39,813 nt of DNA from an uncultured Lachnospiraceae bacterium (GCA_910586315.1 CAJUIP010000025.1:13471-53283), one strand, 5' to 3'; shown: positions 8,105 to 17,235, counted from the first letter of the stretch. Translations and numbers: made by a program. The notes: generated by a model not told the origin, from the sequence alone.

Positions 8105-9253
8105 TTATACACACACTGTCACTGGCTTTGCAGACAAAAACAGGGTAATGTTTTTAAAAACAGTGCGGGGATCCGTATCATAAGCAAAAATATCTTCGAT
8201 GCAGCTCTTCACGCAAAACTCCTCGCATAAATCCACAACAGGGGGATTTTCAGGATCATAGGGGAATCCATTGATTGTAATAGTGTCACAGGGATTTCCC
8301 TCCGGATCGGCAATAACCGTCACATTTTCTTCGTACGTGAGCCCCTCAAATTTTGCATAAGGAATGATAAAAGCAGTAAAAGGAATTTCACTGTGGAAGG
8401 AATGAACCGACTGCGTGGGCACCAGTCCGGTATATACAATCTTCTGTTTTAAAATCCCGTTTACAATCAATTTACGGCCGCTTAAGCAGGTTCCCTCTTC
8501 ATTCGGTATCAACGTAAAATAGGTGGTCGTGCCAATCAGGGTACCTGCGCCAAGGATTGCTTCTGCCGCAGACAGCAGCACTGTCGCCACAAGATCTACA
8601 GCTTTTGCCAGCACATCAACGGCTGCCTGCACCGCCGGTCCCACAACAGGTATTGCTGCAACAGCTTCTGCTAATGCATTGCCTGCTGTAATTAATGCCG
8701 CCAATGCCGCCTGAAGGATTTTGACAGCGGCAGATACTGTATTTAAAAGCTCTGTCACAAGCGCCGCTGAAATACAGGGCGCGCCAAGCTTGGTAACGGC
8801 ATCCGTGATGGCTGCTGTCAGGTTCTCGGTTGCCGTAACCACGGCGTCAAGGGCAGCCTGAAGCGCGCTCACCTGAGGAATTGCCGGAAGCAGCGGAATC
8901 GCCAGAATCTCGTCAACAGCCGCAAGAATCGGTGTAATGTTTACCGAAGCCGACTTAATTGCTGTGGTCGCTGTTGAAATTTCAAGCGCAGTTGCCAGGC
9001 GCTCATAGGTTTTATAGGCATATGGCGTTTCAATCAGCTTCAAAGATTCTATTTCCGCCTCCACATGGATCTGATCGATGTGCTCGATATCCGGTTTCGG
9101 CTCCGGTACATTTAAAATTTCCGGAATCGTAAGCTCGGTCCAGTTGAGCTGAGTCCGGTCTTTTCCATCCAATACGATACGTGACATATCACAGGTGCCA
9201 AAGCCTTTCATATGAAACCGGCAGCCCTGTTCCTTTTTTAAATTGCATGACAT
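8105..9253 (-). CDS. SPOCS/DUF3794 protein with large Ala-rich insert
   Basis: A 382-aa member of the SPOCS (DUF3794) group, found in spore coat and spore morphogenesis proteins such as SipL. The SPOCS core is visible as LSGRKLIVNGILKQKIVYTG and the following PFTAFI strand at about residues 255-305. The N-terminal part (IPEILNVPEPKPDIE) matches its two neighbours. Between these, at about residues 80-250, lies an Ala/Val/Leu-rich helical block absent from both paralogues. The start at 9253 is fixed by AAGGAGG just upstream. It is last of three tandem paralogues, 13 bp after the previous stop. Confidence 0.85.
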   Translation of the reverse strand: MSCNLKKEQGCRFHMKGFGTCDMSRIVLDGKDRTQLNWTELTIPEILNVPEPKPDIEHIDQIHVEAEIESLKLIETPYAYKTYERLATALEISTATTAIKSASVNITPILAAVDEILAIPLLPAIPQVSALQAALDAVVTATENLTAAITDAVTKLGAPCISAALVTELLNTVSAAVKILQAALAALITAGNALAEAVAAIPVVGPAVQAAVDVLAKAVDLVATVLLSAAEAILGAGTLIGTTTYFTLIPNEEGTCLSGRKLIVNGILKQKIVYTGLVPTQSVHSFHSEIPFTAFIIPYAKFEGLTYEENVTVIADPEGNPCDTITINGFPYDPENPPVVDLCEEFCVKSCIEDIFAYDTDPRTVFKNITLFLSAKPVTVCV

Positions 9254-9266
9254 ATTGATATCCTCC

Positions 9267-9863
9267 TTAACATACTGGAATCGCTTTAATAAACAGTGTA
9301 TTGTTGCTGAAAATGCTTCTCTCTGACAGCCTGCATACAAACACATCCTCAAGATATGGATACACGGTAAAATCCTGCGTCAACGGTTTATCCTTCTCGA
9401 CAATAATAAATGTGGAGAAAGGAATCATAAAGGATGCAGAATGAAGGGACTGATCGGCAACCATGGCCGTATAAATGACCTTCTGGTGAAGCACACCTTC
9501 AATAATCAGTTTTTTTCCTGTGAGATGCGTGCATTCGCCATTTGGAATCTCTTCTCCCGGCACATAAACGCCATCTGCACGGGTATACCCGGTTACCATC
9601 GGAGTGTTTACCACTCGTTTGGAAATAATTTCAATGCAGGAATTCACCGAAACAATTCCCTCGATATCCGGCTTCCGGACCGGAATATCTAAAATTTTCG
9701 GCACAAAAAACTGCACCCACTGGTTCGATACCGGATGACATTGCAGCGCGTTTTCCAGAGAATGTCCCTTTGAAATTCCTGCATAGCTGATCGCATCTTT
9801 CTGCTGCTCAATCTCATCATGAAAACTGTAAACAGTACGATTTGTATAATCACAATTCATCAT
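9267..9863 (-). CDS. SPOCS/DUF3794 spore-coat-type protein
   Basis: A 198-aa paralogue of its neighbours. It shares the VPKILDIPVRKPDIEGI segment and the SPOCS core LTGKKLIIEGVLHQKVIYTA, then the HSASFMIPFSTFIIV strand. The start at 9863 (two Met codons) follows AAGGAGCAGG; the earlier in-frame part overlaps the upstream gene and is not needed. It lies 16 bp downstream of the first paralogue. The likely place of action is the spore surface of the forming spore, inferred from the family. Confidence 0.85.
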   Translation of the reverse strand: MMNCDYTNRTVYSFHDEIEQQKDAISYAGISKGHSLENALQCHPVSNQWVQFFVPKILDIPVRKPDIEGIVSVNSCIEIISKRVVNTPMVTGYTRADGVYVPGEEIPNGECTHLTGKKLIIEGVLHQKVIYTAMVADQSLHSASFMIPFSTFIIVEKDKPLTQDFTVYPYLEDVFVCRLSERSIFSNNTLFIKAIPVC

Positions 9864-9879
9864 ATTCCTGCTCCTTTCT

Positions 9880-10470
9880 TTAACACCCCGAACGTGTGGG
9901 GACTGCATATAACATGAAAGTAACCTGCTTTAAAATATTGCGCTTGTCCAGTACACAGGCCGTCACATCCTCGATACAGGAATTCACCTCAAAATTGACA
10001 TTATAGCTGTCTTCCACAATCGTTTCTCCATTCGCGCCCGTGAAAATAATTTCCTTCGGGACAATGATAAAGGAAGAAAACGGCACGAAAAAGTGTGCGG
10101 AATGCAAAGGCTGACTGGCCTCCAGGGCAGTATAACCGATCTTCTGGCAAAGCTGCCCTTCAATAATCAGCTTCCGTCCGGACAACAGACGTCCCTCCAG
10201 ATTTGGCTGTCCTTCGGGCGGCAGCCCGCTGTCGTCATAGGAACGCGGCGTTTTGATCACCTGGCTGCGCTGGATCTGGACCGATATATCCACAGAATTA
10301 ATCTGCTCCACATCGGGTTTTTGCTCCGGAATCTGAAGAGATTCCGTAATGTGCATTTGTTTCCAGTAGGGTGTATTCCGGATAACCTCCGTTATATCAG
10401 AAGGAATGCAAAGGCCTGTTACATCTATCAGACCGCCTTTACAACCTGACATTTTCGAATTCACTTTCAT
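9880..10470 (-). CDS. SPOCS/DUF3794 spore-coat-type protein
   Basis: A 196-aa protein with the same layout as the next gene: N-terminal ESLQIPEQKPDVEQI, then the SPOCS core LSGRKLIIEGQLCQKIGYTA, the HSAHFFVPFSSFIIV strand and a short acidic tail. The start at 10470 is preceded by TAAGGAGG; Met codons upstream in the frame lack such a site. It is the first of the three paralogues and lies about 95 bp after the Cys-rich protein gene. The group probably arose by tandem duplication. Confidence 0.85.
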   Translation of the reverse strand: MKVNSKMSGCKGGLIDVTGLCIPSDITEVIRNTPYWKQMHITESLQIPEQKPDVEQINSVDISVQIQRSQVIKTPRSYDDSGLPPEGQPNLEGRLLSGRKLIIEGQLCQKIGYTALEASQPLHSAHFFVPFSSFIIVPKEIIFTGANGETIVEDSYNVNFEVNSCIEDVTACVLDKRNILKQVTFMLYAVPTRSGC

Positions 10471-10564
10471 AATTGCCTCCTTAAGCTTTACTTTGCATAT
10501 ATTTTTCATTGATTTTAAATGGCCGTATGCCTTAACAGTTTCGGGAGTGTCTGAACTGTTACGC

Positions 10565-11041
10565 CTAATAATATTGGATATTGTTTCTTATGGTACTCCG
10601 GCCTCCAAAGCTTTTCCCGCTATTTTGACAACCGCCTCCATACAGCTCATGACAGCCGCAGATTTCCTGTTCCCGAGAAAAAGGTTCTTCGCAGAAATCC
10701 TCTTCACAAGGTGCACATGGGTCTGCAATTACCCGGTATCTCCCATAAAAGCCTTGTTCCAGCTCGAATTGATAATACCCGCAGCAATCCGTATACGTAC
10801 AGGCCACAACCTGGAAACCGGAACAGCAGTCACAATATTTTAACAGCCTGACTGCTGTGCCGCCTGCTGCCTGTCCTCTGTTATCTGTAACAACTCCACA
10901 AATAACAGTGCCATGAATCCGGTTCATTCTTATATCTGCCTGCACCTTGCAATCGTCGGGAGCAACGTATAAATCGGTTCCGTTTGGAATACCGGGAAAG
11001 CAAGATTCGTTTCCATACCGGCAATATGCAGTTTGCTTCAT
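10565..11041 (-). CDS. Cys-rich protein with CarboxypepD_reg-like fold
   Basis: A 158-aa protein with an unusually high Cys content (CDCC, DCCGYY, CAPCEEDFC, CGCHE). The middle, about residues 45-105, reads like a carboxypeptidase-regulatory/Cna-B type beta-sandwich: IHGTVICGVVTDNRGQAAGG, then YTDCCGYYQFEL and a short Y-x-V strand. It has no signal peptide. The position ahead of three spore-coat-type genes, and the Cys content, suggest a cross-linked spore coat component; this is inference. The start is ATG at 11041 after AAAGGAGG. Confidence 0.75.
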   Translation of the reverse strand: MKQTAYCRYGNESCFPGIPNGTDLYVAPDDCKVQADIRMNRIHGTVICGVVTDNRGQAAGGTAVRLLKYCDCCSGFQVVACTYTDCCGYYQFELEQGFYGRYRVIADPCAPCEEDFCEEPFSREQEICGCHELYGGGCQNSGKSFGGRSTIRNNIQYY

Positions 11042-11068
11042 GTTGTCCTCCTTTCTTTGAAGATACTT

Positions 11069-11096
11069 TACAATATGCAGCCTGTGTGGACATGGT
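11069..11096 (-). promoter_or_regulatory. Possible sigma-K type sporulation promoter
   Basis: On the - strand, ACC (11094-11096) and CATATTGTA (11069-11077) are spaced by 16 bp. This fits the known mother-cell sigma-K pattern (AC near -35, CATAnnnTA at -10). It would give a leader of about 20 nt before the Cys-rich gene, just room for its ribosome site. Confidence 0.45.
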
Positions 11097-11243
11097 TCCA
11101 GAGTATAGACATCTTTCTCGCTGCCGAAATGCGTTCATGGGCGGAGCGTTTTTTGCTCTTTCCCATTGCACAAAAAACAAGTGGTGGACAGCCACCGCAG
11201 CCGTGCAGACGGTTTTTCCGTTAGAATGAATCGGACAAAAATA

Positions 11244-11271
11244 GGGGACAGAATTGTAAAATCCTGTCCCC
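11244..11271 (-). terminator. Probable terminator after the solute-binding gene
   Basis: An 8-bp stem (GGGGACAG / CTGTCCCC) with a 12-nt loop. On the - strand it is followed by TATTTTTG. It lies about 118 bp beyond the solute-binding lipoprotein stop. The rest of 11042-11388 shows no gene I can support apart from the promoter above. Confidence 0.6.
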
Positions 11272-11388
11272 CATTTTCAACGGAGAAATTCGCCATGCCT
11301 GAACCAAAACACGGACAAGGCGTCAAAAGCTGCGACTTCTTTCCCGCAGACTCCTATCTGAAAAATCACCTGGCAGCCATAACTTATC

Positions 11389-12696
11389 TTATTTCCCCAG
11401 GGCCGCATCCTGAAGCTCATCAAAGGCCTCCATGCACTCTTCCACCGATGCACCAGCCAGCAGCTGCCGCACAATCAAACAGGTGTTGCCCCATTGTTCC
11501 ACATCCATCCCCGCATTGGAACCCAACACATAGATCCCCTCTTCAATCCTGTCGTTAAGAGGCTGCAGCGCGGGGACACAGTCTACTTTCACGTTTTTAG
11601 ATGGAGAAATGACACGGTTCGTCTCAGCAAAGAGCTGAAGCGCCTCATCAGATATCATAACATCCAATACCTTTGCAGCGTCCTCACGATGCTTTGCATT
11701 GGCCCCCACGGCCCATCCCGTCATAGGCATCACCGGCATCTGTCCTCTGCTGCTTGGAAAGCCAATGACCTGCATCTCAAAATCCGTCTTGCCATAGGCT
11801 GTCTCTGTATTCGCCGCTCCCCAGTAAGCCATGACAATGGGAGTCTTTCCTGCAAGAAAATCTGCTCCCTCTCCCTCGATGGCCTCGCTGACCAAAGCTT
11901 TCTCTGCGTCTATATATCCCTGATCGATCATGGTTTTAAGAAATTCAAAGCCCGGACGCATATAATCGCTGTACCGGGCCCCGCCGTTGTTAAGAGCTTC
12001 AATCTCCGCCTGCGTATTCCCGCCATTATAAAGATCGGCATAGGCCTGAGCAAGGACGAAGGTTTCCAGCCACCAGCGGTTGGCACCGACCGGAGTTTCA
12101 ATCCCATTCTCCTGGAACACCCTGCAGCATTCTAAAAACTCCTCCGGAGTATTCGGCAAAGCCAAATCATACTGCTTAAATAAATCTACATTAACAAACA
12201 GACCATAAGCCACGACCTCCTGCGGGATGGCCACCAGTTTTCCGTCCACAGTATTGGCAACACGAATAATCTCCCTCAGATTCCCGGCGCTATCCAAACC
12301 TGACAGATCCATCAGCGCTCCCTCCGCTCCAAGCTTAAGAATGACATCCGGATTAAGCAGGTAAATATCATCCATATTATTTCTGGCTCTGTCCAGGCAG
12401 ACCTCGTCATAGTTCCTGTCCTGATAATCCTTCGCAGTATATGTCCAATAGTCTACAGTTACATCCAATTTTTCTTCTGCCATGGCTACTGTCAAATCAG
12501 CTGCAGTACGCGCCACATTCACCGCATTGGGGATACTCTTTTCCATTGGACTGAACAGATTGACTGTCTGCCTTTTCTTTTCATTCTCTGGGAGCAGGTT
12601 TTTCGGGCCTTTCTGTGCACTGCAGCCAGAAAGAAAAACCGCTGTCACAGCCATCAGGCAGGCTACAGCCCATCCCTGCATTTTTCTATTCTTCAT
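11389..12696 (-). CDS. Family 1 extracellular solute-binding lipoprotein
   Basis: A 435-aa lipoprotein with a signal peptide and lipobox FLSGC (lipid-modified Cys25). The mature part resembles sugar-type ABC substrate-binding proteins: a stretch naming nonessential loops (DDIYLLNPDVILKL), a PNTPEEFLE hinge-type segment at about 180, and an AKVLDVMISDEALQLFAE region near 350-370. It should sit on the outer membrane face and bind a small ligand, probably a carbohydrate. No permease or ATPase is nearby. The ATG at 12696 lies 6 bp after the kinase stop, so the two are cotranscribed. It may act as a ligand sensor for the kinase; this is inference. Confidence 0.85.
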   Translation of the reverse strand: MKNRKMQGWAVACLMAVTAVFLSGCSAQKGPKNLLPENEKKRQTVNLFSPMEKSIPNAVNVARTAADLTVAMAEEKLDVTVDYWTYTAKDYQDRNYDEVCLDRARNNMDDIYLLNPDVILKLGAEGALMDLSGLDSAGNLREIIRVANTVDGKLVAIPQEVVAYGLFVNVDLFKQYDLALPNTPEEFLECCRVFQENGIETPVGANRWWLETFVLAQAYADLYNGGNTQAEIEALNNGGARYSDYMRPGFEFLKTMIDQGYIDAEKALVSEAIEGEGADFLAGKTPIVMAYWGAANTETAYGKTDFEMQVIGFPSSRGQMPVMPMTGWAVGANAKHREDAAKVLDVMISDEALQLFAETNRVISPSKNVKVDCVPALQPLNDRIEEGIYVLGSNAGMDVEQWGNTCLIVRQLLAGASVEECMEAFDELQDAALGK

Positions 12697-12702
12697 AAAT
12701 CC

Positions 12703-14892
12703 TTATTCCTTTCGTTTCCTGATTTGTTTCATTGTTTTTTTCAAAAGCTCCATATCCAGCGGCTTTGGCACATGGGCATCCATGCCTGCAGCCAGAGCAG
12801 CCTTCTCGTCCTCAGTAAAAGCGTTGGCCGTCATGGCGATGATCGGGATATCCTTCGCATCCTCCCGTTCCATAACACGAATCGCGCAGGATGCCTCATG
12901 TCCATTCATCACCGGCATCTGAACATCCATTAAAATAGCATCAAATTCGCCTGGTGTCGATTGTCGGAAGCGCTCCACCGCCAGCTGCCCGTTCGACGCA
13001 ATCTCACAGCTTGCTCCTTCCATTTCCAAAAGCTCTTCCAGGATTTCTGCGTTAATTTCATTATCCTCCGCAGCCAGGAAATGCAATCCTTTCAGAATAT
13101 CCGGGTCCTCCGGTTCTTCTCCGGACGAATGTTCTGTCTCGCCCTCCGGCATCTCGACTGCCCTGAGCTCCAGGTCCACCTGGAACAAAGATCCCTTATT
13201 TACCTGACTGAATACATCAATGGTTCCCCCCATCAGCTCCACAATGCTCTTGGTGATGGCCATGCCCAGCCCGGTACCCTGCACCTTATTGGTGGTACTG
13301 TTCTCCGCCCGGGTAAAAGCGTCAAAGATGACTTCCAGATATTCCGGTGTCATGCCGTAGCCATCATCCTCCACCTCGAACCGTATGTGTGCGTACTGAC
13401 TGGAGCGCTGCTTAAGCGTCGCAACACGAAACCAGATATGGCCTCCCTCCGGCGTATATTTCACTGCGTTGGAAAGCAGGTTTATCAGAATCTGATTCAG
13501 CCGGGTCTCATCCCCCACCAGATATTCGTGACGGCTCCCCGTTTCTTCCACACAAAACTCCTGTCTTTTTGCCTTCGCCATAGGCTGGATGATCGCATCC
13601 ACGGAGGCTATTACATCATCCATCGCAAATTTCTCCAGATTGAGCACCACTTTCCCGCTCTCGATCTTGGAGACATCCAAAACGTCATTGATTAAACTAA
13701 GCAAATGTTGTCCGGAAGCCGCAATCTTTTGGGTATACTCCCGCACCTTTTTCGGATCTTCTGCATCTTTGGCCAACAGCGAGGTAAAGCCCAGTACCGC
13801 ATTCATGGGGGTACGGATATCATGGGACATGTTGGACAGGAACGTGGTCTTAGACTCGCTGGCGAGCTGAGCGGCCCGAAGCGCTTCCGCCAGCTGCTGA
13901 TTATGGAACTTACGTTCTTCCTCCAGCTCTCTTCTCACTTTTTCCTGCTGCTTCCAGTTCAGATAATACAGGGCAATGCAAAGAATAAACGCCGTCAGCA
14001 TCAGGAACACAACCATGATGATATTCTGATTAACGCTCCGCCCCTCCCGTTGGATCACGTCTATTGGAACATAGCCCACCAGAAAGATGGTGCCATCATT
14101 TATTGGCCACATGTAATTCAGGGCCTGCTCCTCCCGGATGTCGTGATAAAACATGACCTTACGGCCGGTCTGTAAGCTTTCCTCCACCTCTGCCCGGATC
14201 CCCGGCTCCCGAATATCGTTTGCACGATAAAAATCATCCAGATTCAGGTGGCCCGCATTCCGCTGCCCCATACCCTTTGGATGTAACACGAACCGCTGGC
14301 TCCTGGCATCCATGATATACAAAAACGCCTGCTTATTATAAAAGCCTTCGGCGGGCAGAAACTCATCGATGGTATCGTAAATATATTCGCCATAAAGAGT
14401 ACCGATTTCCTGCCCATCCCTCTCCACAGGGCATTTTATCGTGTAGGACCATGTCCCCATATAGTTGATATAGGACTCGGACACCGGCATTCCCAAAACT
14501 GTTCCTCCTGCGGAAAAATCCAGACCCTCTCCGGTAAAGATTTCCCCGGTACTGGCAATTCCCTCGGTTTCTCCCGATGGAATCATCGCGATTTTGGACA
14601 TCATCTGATTTTCCTCACAGGCCCGGATATAAGCCTCAGGATCCTCAGAACGGGCGATCTCTCTGGCCACCAGTTCCTGAAACTGCACCTCGTTGCACAG
14701 AATTGCCTCGATCGTAGACTGGATCAAATCCAAGCTTTCGCTTAGATTTTGAATGGATGCATCAGACATCTCCCGGGATGTTTTCTGTGATAACCAAAAC
14801 ACAATTGTCCCCAAAATGCCAAAAATCAAAACAATTGAAAAAAGCAGCGAAAAGCCCTTTCGTTTTTCCTGCCTGTTCCGTCTTTCTTTCAT
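12703..14892 (-). CDS. Hybrid sensor histidine kinase / response regulator
   Basis: A membrane kinase of 729 aa from the chosen start. In order: TM1 at about 14-34, an extracellular sensing region of about 250 aa (likely Cache-like), TM2 at about 290-312, a short coiled coil, HisKA with SNMSHDIRTPMNA (His357), HATPase_c with the N-box LLSNAVKYTPEGG, VEDDGYGM and GTGLGMAI, and a C-terminal receiver domain with AAEDNEINAE, Asp656 in LMDVQMPVMNG and Lys710. Start: ATG at 14892 follows AGAGGGG by 7 nt; two adjacent Met codons at 14928/14925 are an alternative. No DNA-binding output domain is present, so it must pass phosphate on or signal otherwise. It pairs with the solute-binding lipoprotein downstream. 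Confidence 0.92.
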   Translation of the reverse strand: MKERRNRQEKRKGFSLLFSIVLIFGILGTIVFWLSQKTSREMSDASIQNLSESLDLIQSTIEAILCNEVQFQELVAREIARSEDPEAYIRACEENQMMSKIAMIPSGETEGIASTGEIFTGEGLDFSAGGTVLGMPVSESYINYMGTWSYTIKCPVERDGQEIGTLYGEYIYDTIDEFLPAEGFYNKQAFLYIMDARSQRFVLHPKGMGQRNAGHLNLDDFYRANDIREPGIRAEVEESLQTGRKVMFYHDIREEQALNYMWPINDGTIFLVGYVPIDVIQREGRSVNQNIIMVVFLMLTAFILCIALYYLNWKQQEKVRRELEEERKFHNQQLAEALRAAQLASESKTTFLSNMSHDIRTPMNAVLGFTSLLAKDAEDPKKVREYTQKIAASGQHLLSLINDVLDVSKIESGKVVLNLEKFAMDDVIASVDAIIQPMAKAKRQEFCVEETGSRHEYLVGDETRLNQILINLLSNAVKYTPEGGHIWFRVATLKQRSSQYAHIRFEVEDDGYGMTPEYLEVIFDAFTRAENSTTNKVQGTGLGMAITKSIVELMGGTIDVFSQVNKGSLFQVDLELRAVEMPEGETEHSSGEEPEDPDILKGLHFLAAEDNEINAEILEELLEMEGASCEIASNGQLAVERFRQSTPGEFDAILMDVQMPVMNGHEASCAIRVMEREDAKDIPIIAMTANAFTEDEKAALAAGMDAHVPKPLDMELLKKTMKQIRKRKE

Positions 14893-15204
14893 CAGCAAAC
14901 CCCTCTTCCAGTTCTCTAATGACATCATCTTCCTGCTCTTTTCCTTCTCCTCTTTGACTTTATTACTGTAACCTTTCGGCACCCACACAGCTACGGGCAA
15001 AATCCACTGAAAACCGCCTGCGGCGATAGAGGCTGCAAAAATGTGTTGCACCGTTCTATATCGTTGTACAGTTATTTTATTCAAATATCTTTAAAATGAC
15101 AGAATTATAAACCCGGATTTTTCCGGTGAATATTATTTTAGCACAGTTTCTGCCATGATACAATATTTATGTCATGTAACAAACTTCACGGAAAACTGCA
15201 TATA
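14893..15204. other. Region upstream of the sensor kinase
   Basis: No gene is supported here. A weak possible promoter on the - strand combines TTGAAT with an AT-rich -10 near 15058-15084, in front of the kinase. A small CCGGA/TCCGG hairpin lies near 15113-15127. Confidence 0.3.
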
Positions 15205-15324
15205 CTACACAAACTTCATGTCATAACGGATTTCTTCTTCCATGCCTTTTGGAAGCTCCCCGGCCTTTTCCTTTAATGCTTTGCAGATTTCTTCCTTCTG
15301 CTTCTCTGACACCTTAACATACAT
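15205..15324 (-). CDS. Possible 39-aa small protein
   Basis: A short open frame from ATG at 15324 to TAG at 15205, rich in Lys and Glu (VSEKQKEEICKALKEKAGEL). Its frame is open back to the TAG that ends the HEAT-repeat remnant and is the same frame as that gene. It could be a small helical protein, or the true tail of the HEAT gene behind an extra stop codon. The ribosome site is not clear. Confidence 0.35.
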   Translation of the reverse strand: MYVKVSEKQKEEICKALKEKAGELPKGMEEEIRYDMKFV

Positions 15325-15354
15325 AAAGCGGCAGTGAATGCCGCCCTTTATCCT

Positions 15355-16462
15355 CTACTTTTCCTGCTCCGGCAGGTCCTCGTTATAAAGGCGGAGCAGC
15401 CAGGGCAGACGATTCCATGAATTCTCCCTTAAAAGCAGATGCAGCAGATACCGCTTTTGATGTTCCTCCTCCGAACTGCAATATGCATAATACAGTTTTT
15501 CTGCACCCGGGTAAAATCCCCGTTTCTGCATAGAACTGCAGGCAGCCCTGGAAATATCCACTCGTTCGTCCAGCAGATATTTCCACAAAAGTTCTTCATC
15601 CTCAAAATCTTCCTGCCGCCCCAGCGCCAGCAATGTATATTTTTGTACTTTCTTTATGGGATTCTCAAGCCCTGGAAGCAGCGCCGCCGCGTTTCCTCTA
15701 TGGCTGTATTCAGACAACCCCAGAACCGCGTAATCAGGCCGTTCATCTCCCAAATGGCTCAGGTAATATCCCCTGACCTGCTGCCATACGGTACAGGGAT
15801 TTTCGCACAGAAAAATCTTCTGGCCAGATGTCCCGCCAGCCTTCGCCTTTTAAGACCTGCTCCAGTTTTGCAAATATCCGTTCCTTCAATCCCTGCAGCT
15901 GTTCATCAGAACGCCTGCCAGAACACTCCAGCTTTTCCAGCGCTGGCATAGAAAGCAGAACTTCTTCTATGCTACATGAAGCAATGTAACTGTTCAAAAG
16001 GAAAAAAGCTTTTTCCCTTACAGGCTTCACCCAGTCGTTGGCCCGGAGTATCAGATAGGGGAGCGCTCCTCTTTCCTTTGCCAGTTCTTCCATACATCGT
16101 TCCCGGAAATGTCCATTGGGATGAAAGGTTCCTAAAATCAGGACATATTTCCGCTCTTCCCTCTGCTCTTTCCCACGCAGCGCCCTCAGAATGGATTTTG
16201 GCGATAATGAAGACCAGTCAATGCTCCATTCCAGAGAAGTGAATGTACGGAAACGCTCATAAAGTCCAATCATCTGCCCCAAAGTAAGACATTCCAACTG
16301 CTTTCGTATCGCATGTCCGGCCTGTCTCATCCGTTTTTTATCTCCCACTGCAAAAACACAATAAACCGTCAGAAGCGCTCTCATATCTCCTGATTCCAGC
16401 TTTTCCAGTTCCTTTTCGATGATTTCCAGCCAGTATGTCTGCCCTCTTTTTCCCAAAATCAT
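15355..16462 (-). pseudogene. HEAT-repeat protein broken by a frameshift
   Basis: Two overlapping frames (16462-15743 and about 15816-15355) together read as one helical-repeat protein of about 370 aa with HEAT-like units (VKPVREKAFFLLNSY; NPIKKVQKYTLLALGRQ; ERVDISRAACSSMQKRG). The switch occurs at an AAAAA run at 15811-15815 on the + strand. With four As, the reading ...WPEDF continues directly into LCENPCTVWQQVRGYYLSHL and on through the second part. As written, the first frame stops after 26 unrelated residues. The start at 16462 follows GGAGG. It could also be two coupled genes, but the continuity of the repeats argues against that. Function unknown. Confidence 0.7.
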
Positions 16463-16522
16463 TCTTCTGCCTCCAGGGATTTGAATCCTCACTTCCGAAA
16501 CAGGGCATCAAACCGTTCCCCC

Positions 16523-16630
16523 TCCCCTATGGAACTATGAGAAACACGCTTTGCGAGTTTCTCAAGTTATCGCGGCAGTCGCCAAGGTCTCTTGCAAGCA
16601 CGGACTTTGGCTCGTTGATCGCGTAAATAA
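16523..16630. repeat. Possible structured intergenic repeat
   Basis: Downstream of the deformylase gene, a hairpin on the - strand pairs GAGAAAC...CGC with GCG...GTTTCTC around an AAA loop, with one mismatch. The remaining bases look like a non-coding repeat of the kind often scattered through clostridial genomes. No T-run is present. This is a guess from appearance. Confidence 0.3.
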
Positions 16631-16641
16631 AAAACTGGATG

Positions 16642-17121
16642 CTACTTTTTCATTACAAACGACTTATTGTCTATCGCCCGCATGGTTGCCAGAATCCCAT
16701 CCAGATGGTCATACTCATGCTGAATGAGTTCAGACATATCGTCGTCCATACGCATTTCCTGCTCCACCCAGTTTTCATCCAAATACTTCAAAATGCAATG
16801 CCGGTAACGGCTGACCCGAACCAGCAGCTTTGGGAATGACATGCAGTCATCAAGCAGTTCCATCCGCTCGTCTCCGATAAATTCCAGATGTGGATTGATA
16901 ATCACATAAGGCTTGTCCGTCAGGATACAGATCAGCCTCTTCTGTATGCCGATCTGAGGCGCTGCTATGGCCCGGCCGAATCCATAATCCCGCCGAATGC
17001 CCTTGATGCAGTCAAACATGTCTGTAAAAACAGGACGCAGCGACTCCAACTCCTCCCGCTTTACCTCTTCAGAAATTTCATATAATCTGGGATCTCCCAA
17101 TAACAAAATTGTACGCTCCAT
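16642..17121 (-). CDS. def: Peptide deformylase, divergent
   Basis: A 159-aa metalloenzyme of the deformylase fold, which removes the N-formyl group from new proteins. Motif III is intact, with QHEYDHLDG giving His135, Glu136 and His139. Motif I is GFGRAIAAPQIG (47-58), close to the usual GxGLAAPQ but with two extra residues. Motif II is DDCMS (Cys93) in place of EGCLS. All metal ligands are kept. The start at 17121 is preceded by GGAG; the upstream open part lacks a site. It may be a second, specialised copy rather than the housekeeping enzyme. Confidence 0.85.
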   Translation of the reverse strand: MERTILLLGDPRLYEISEEVKREELESLRPVFTDMFDCIKGIRRDYGFGRAIAAPQIGIQKRLICILTDKPYVIINPHLEFIGDERMELLDDCMSFPKLLVRVSRYRHCILKYLDENWVEQEMRMDDDMSELIQHEYDHLDGILATMRAIDNKSFVMKK

Positions 17122-17235
17122 GTTGTATTCTCCATTTCTGGGCTCTGCCCTTATTTTCTCCGTTCTGTGATTATACCTGTGCATCTGCTTTCTGCATTTA
17201 CCGCAGAAAATCGGGCACTGGAATCCGCCGGAGGC

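Noticed and set aside
8523..8714. Ala/Thr-rich + strand frame
   Set aside because: It is the opposite-strand shadow of the Ala-rich insert of the SPOCS gene.
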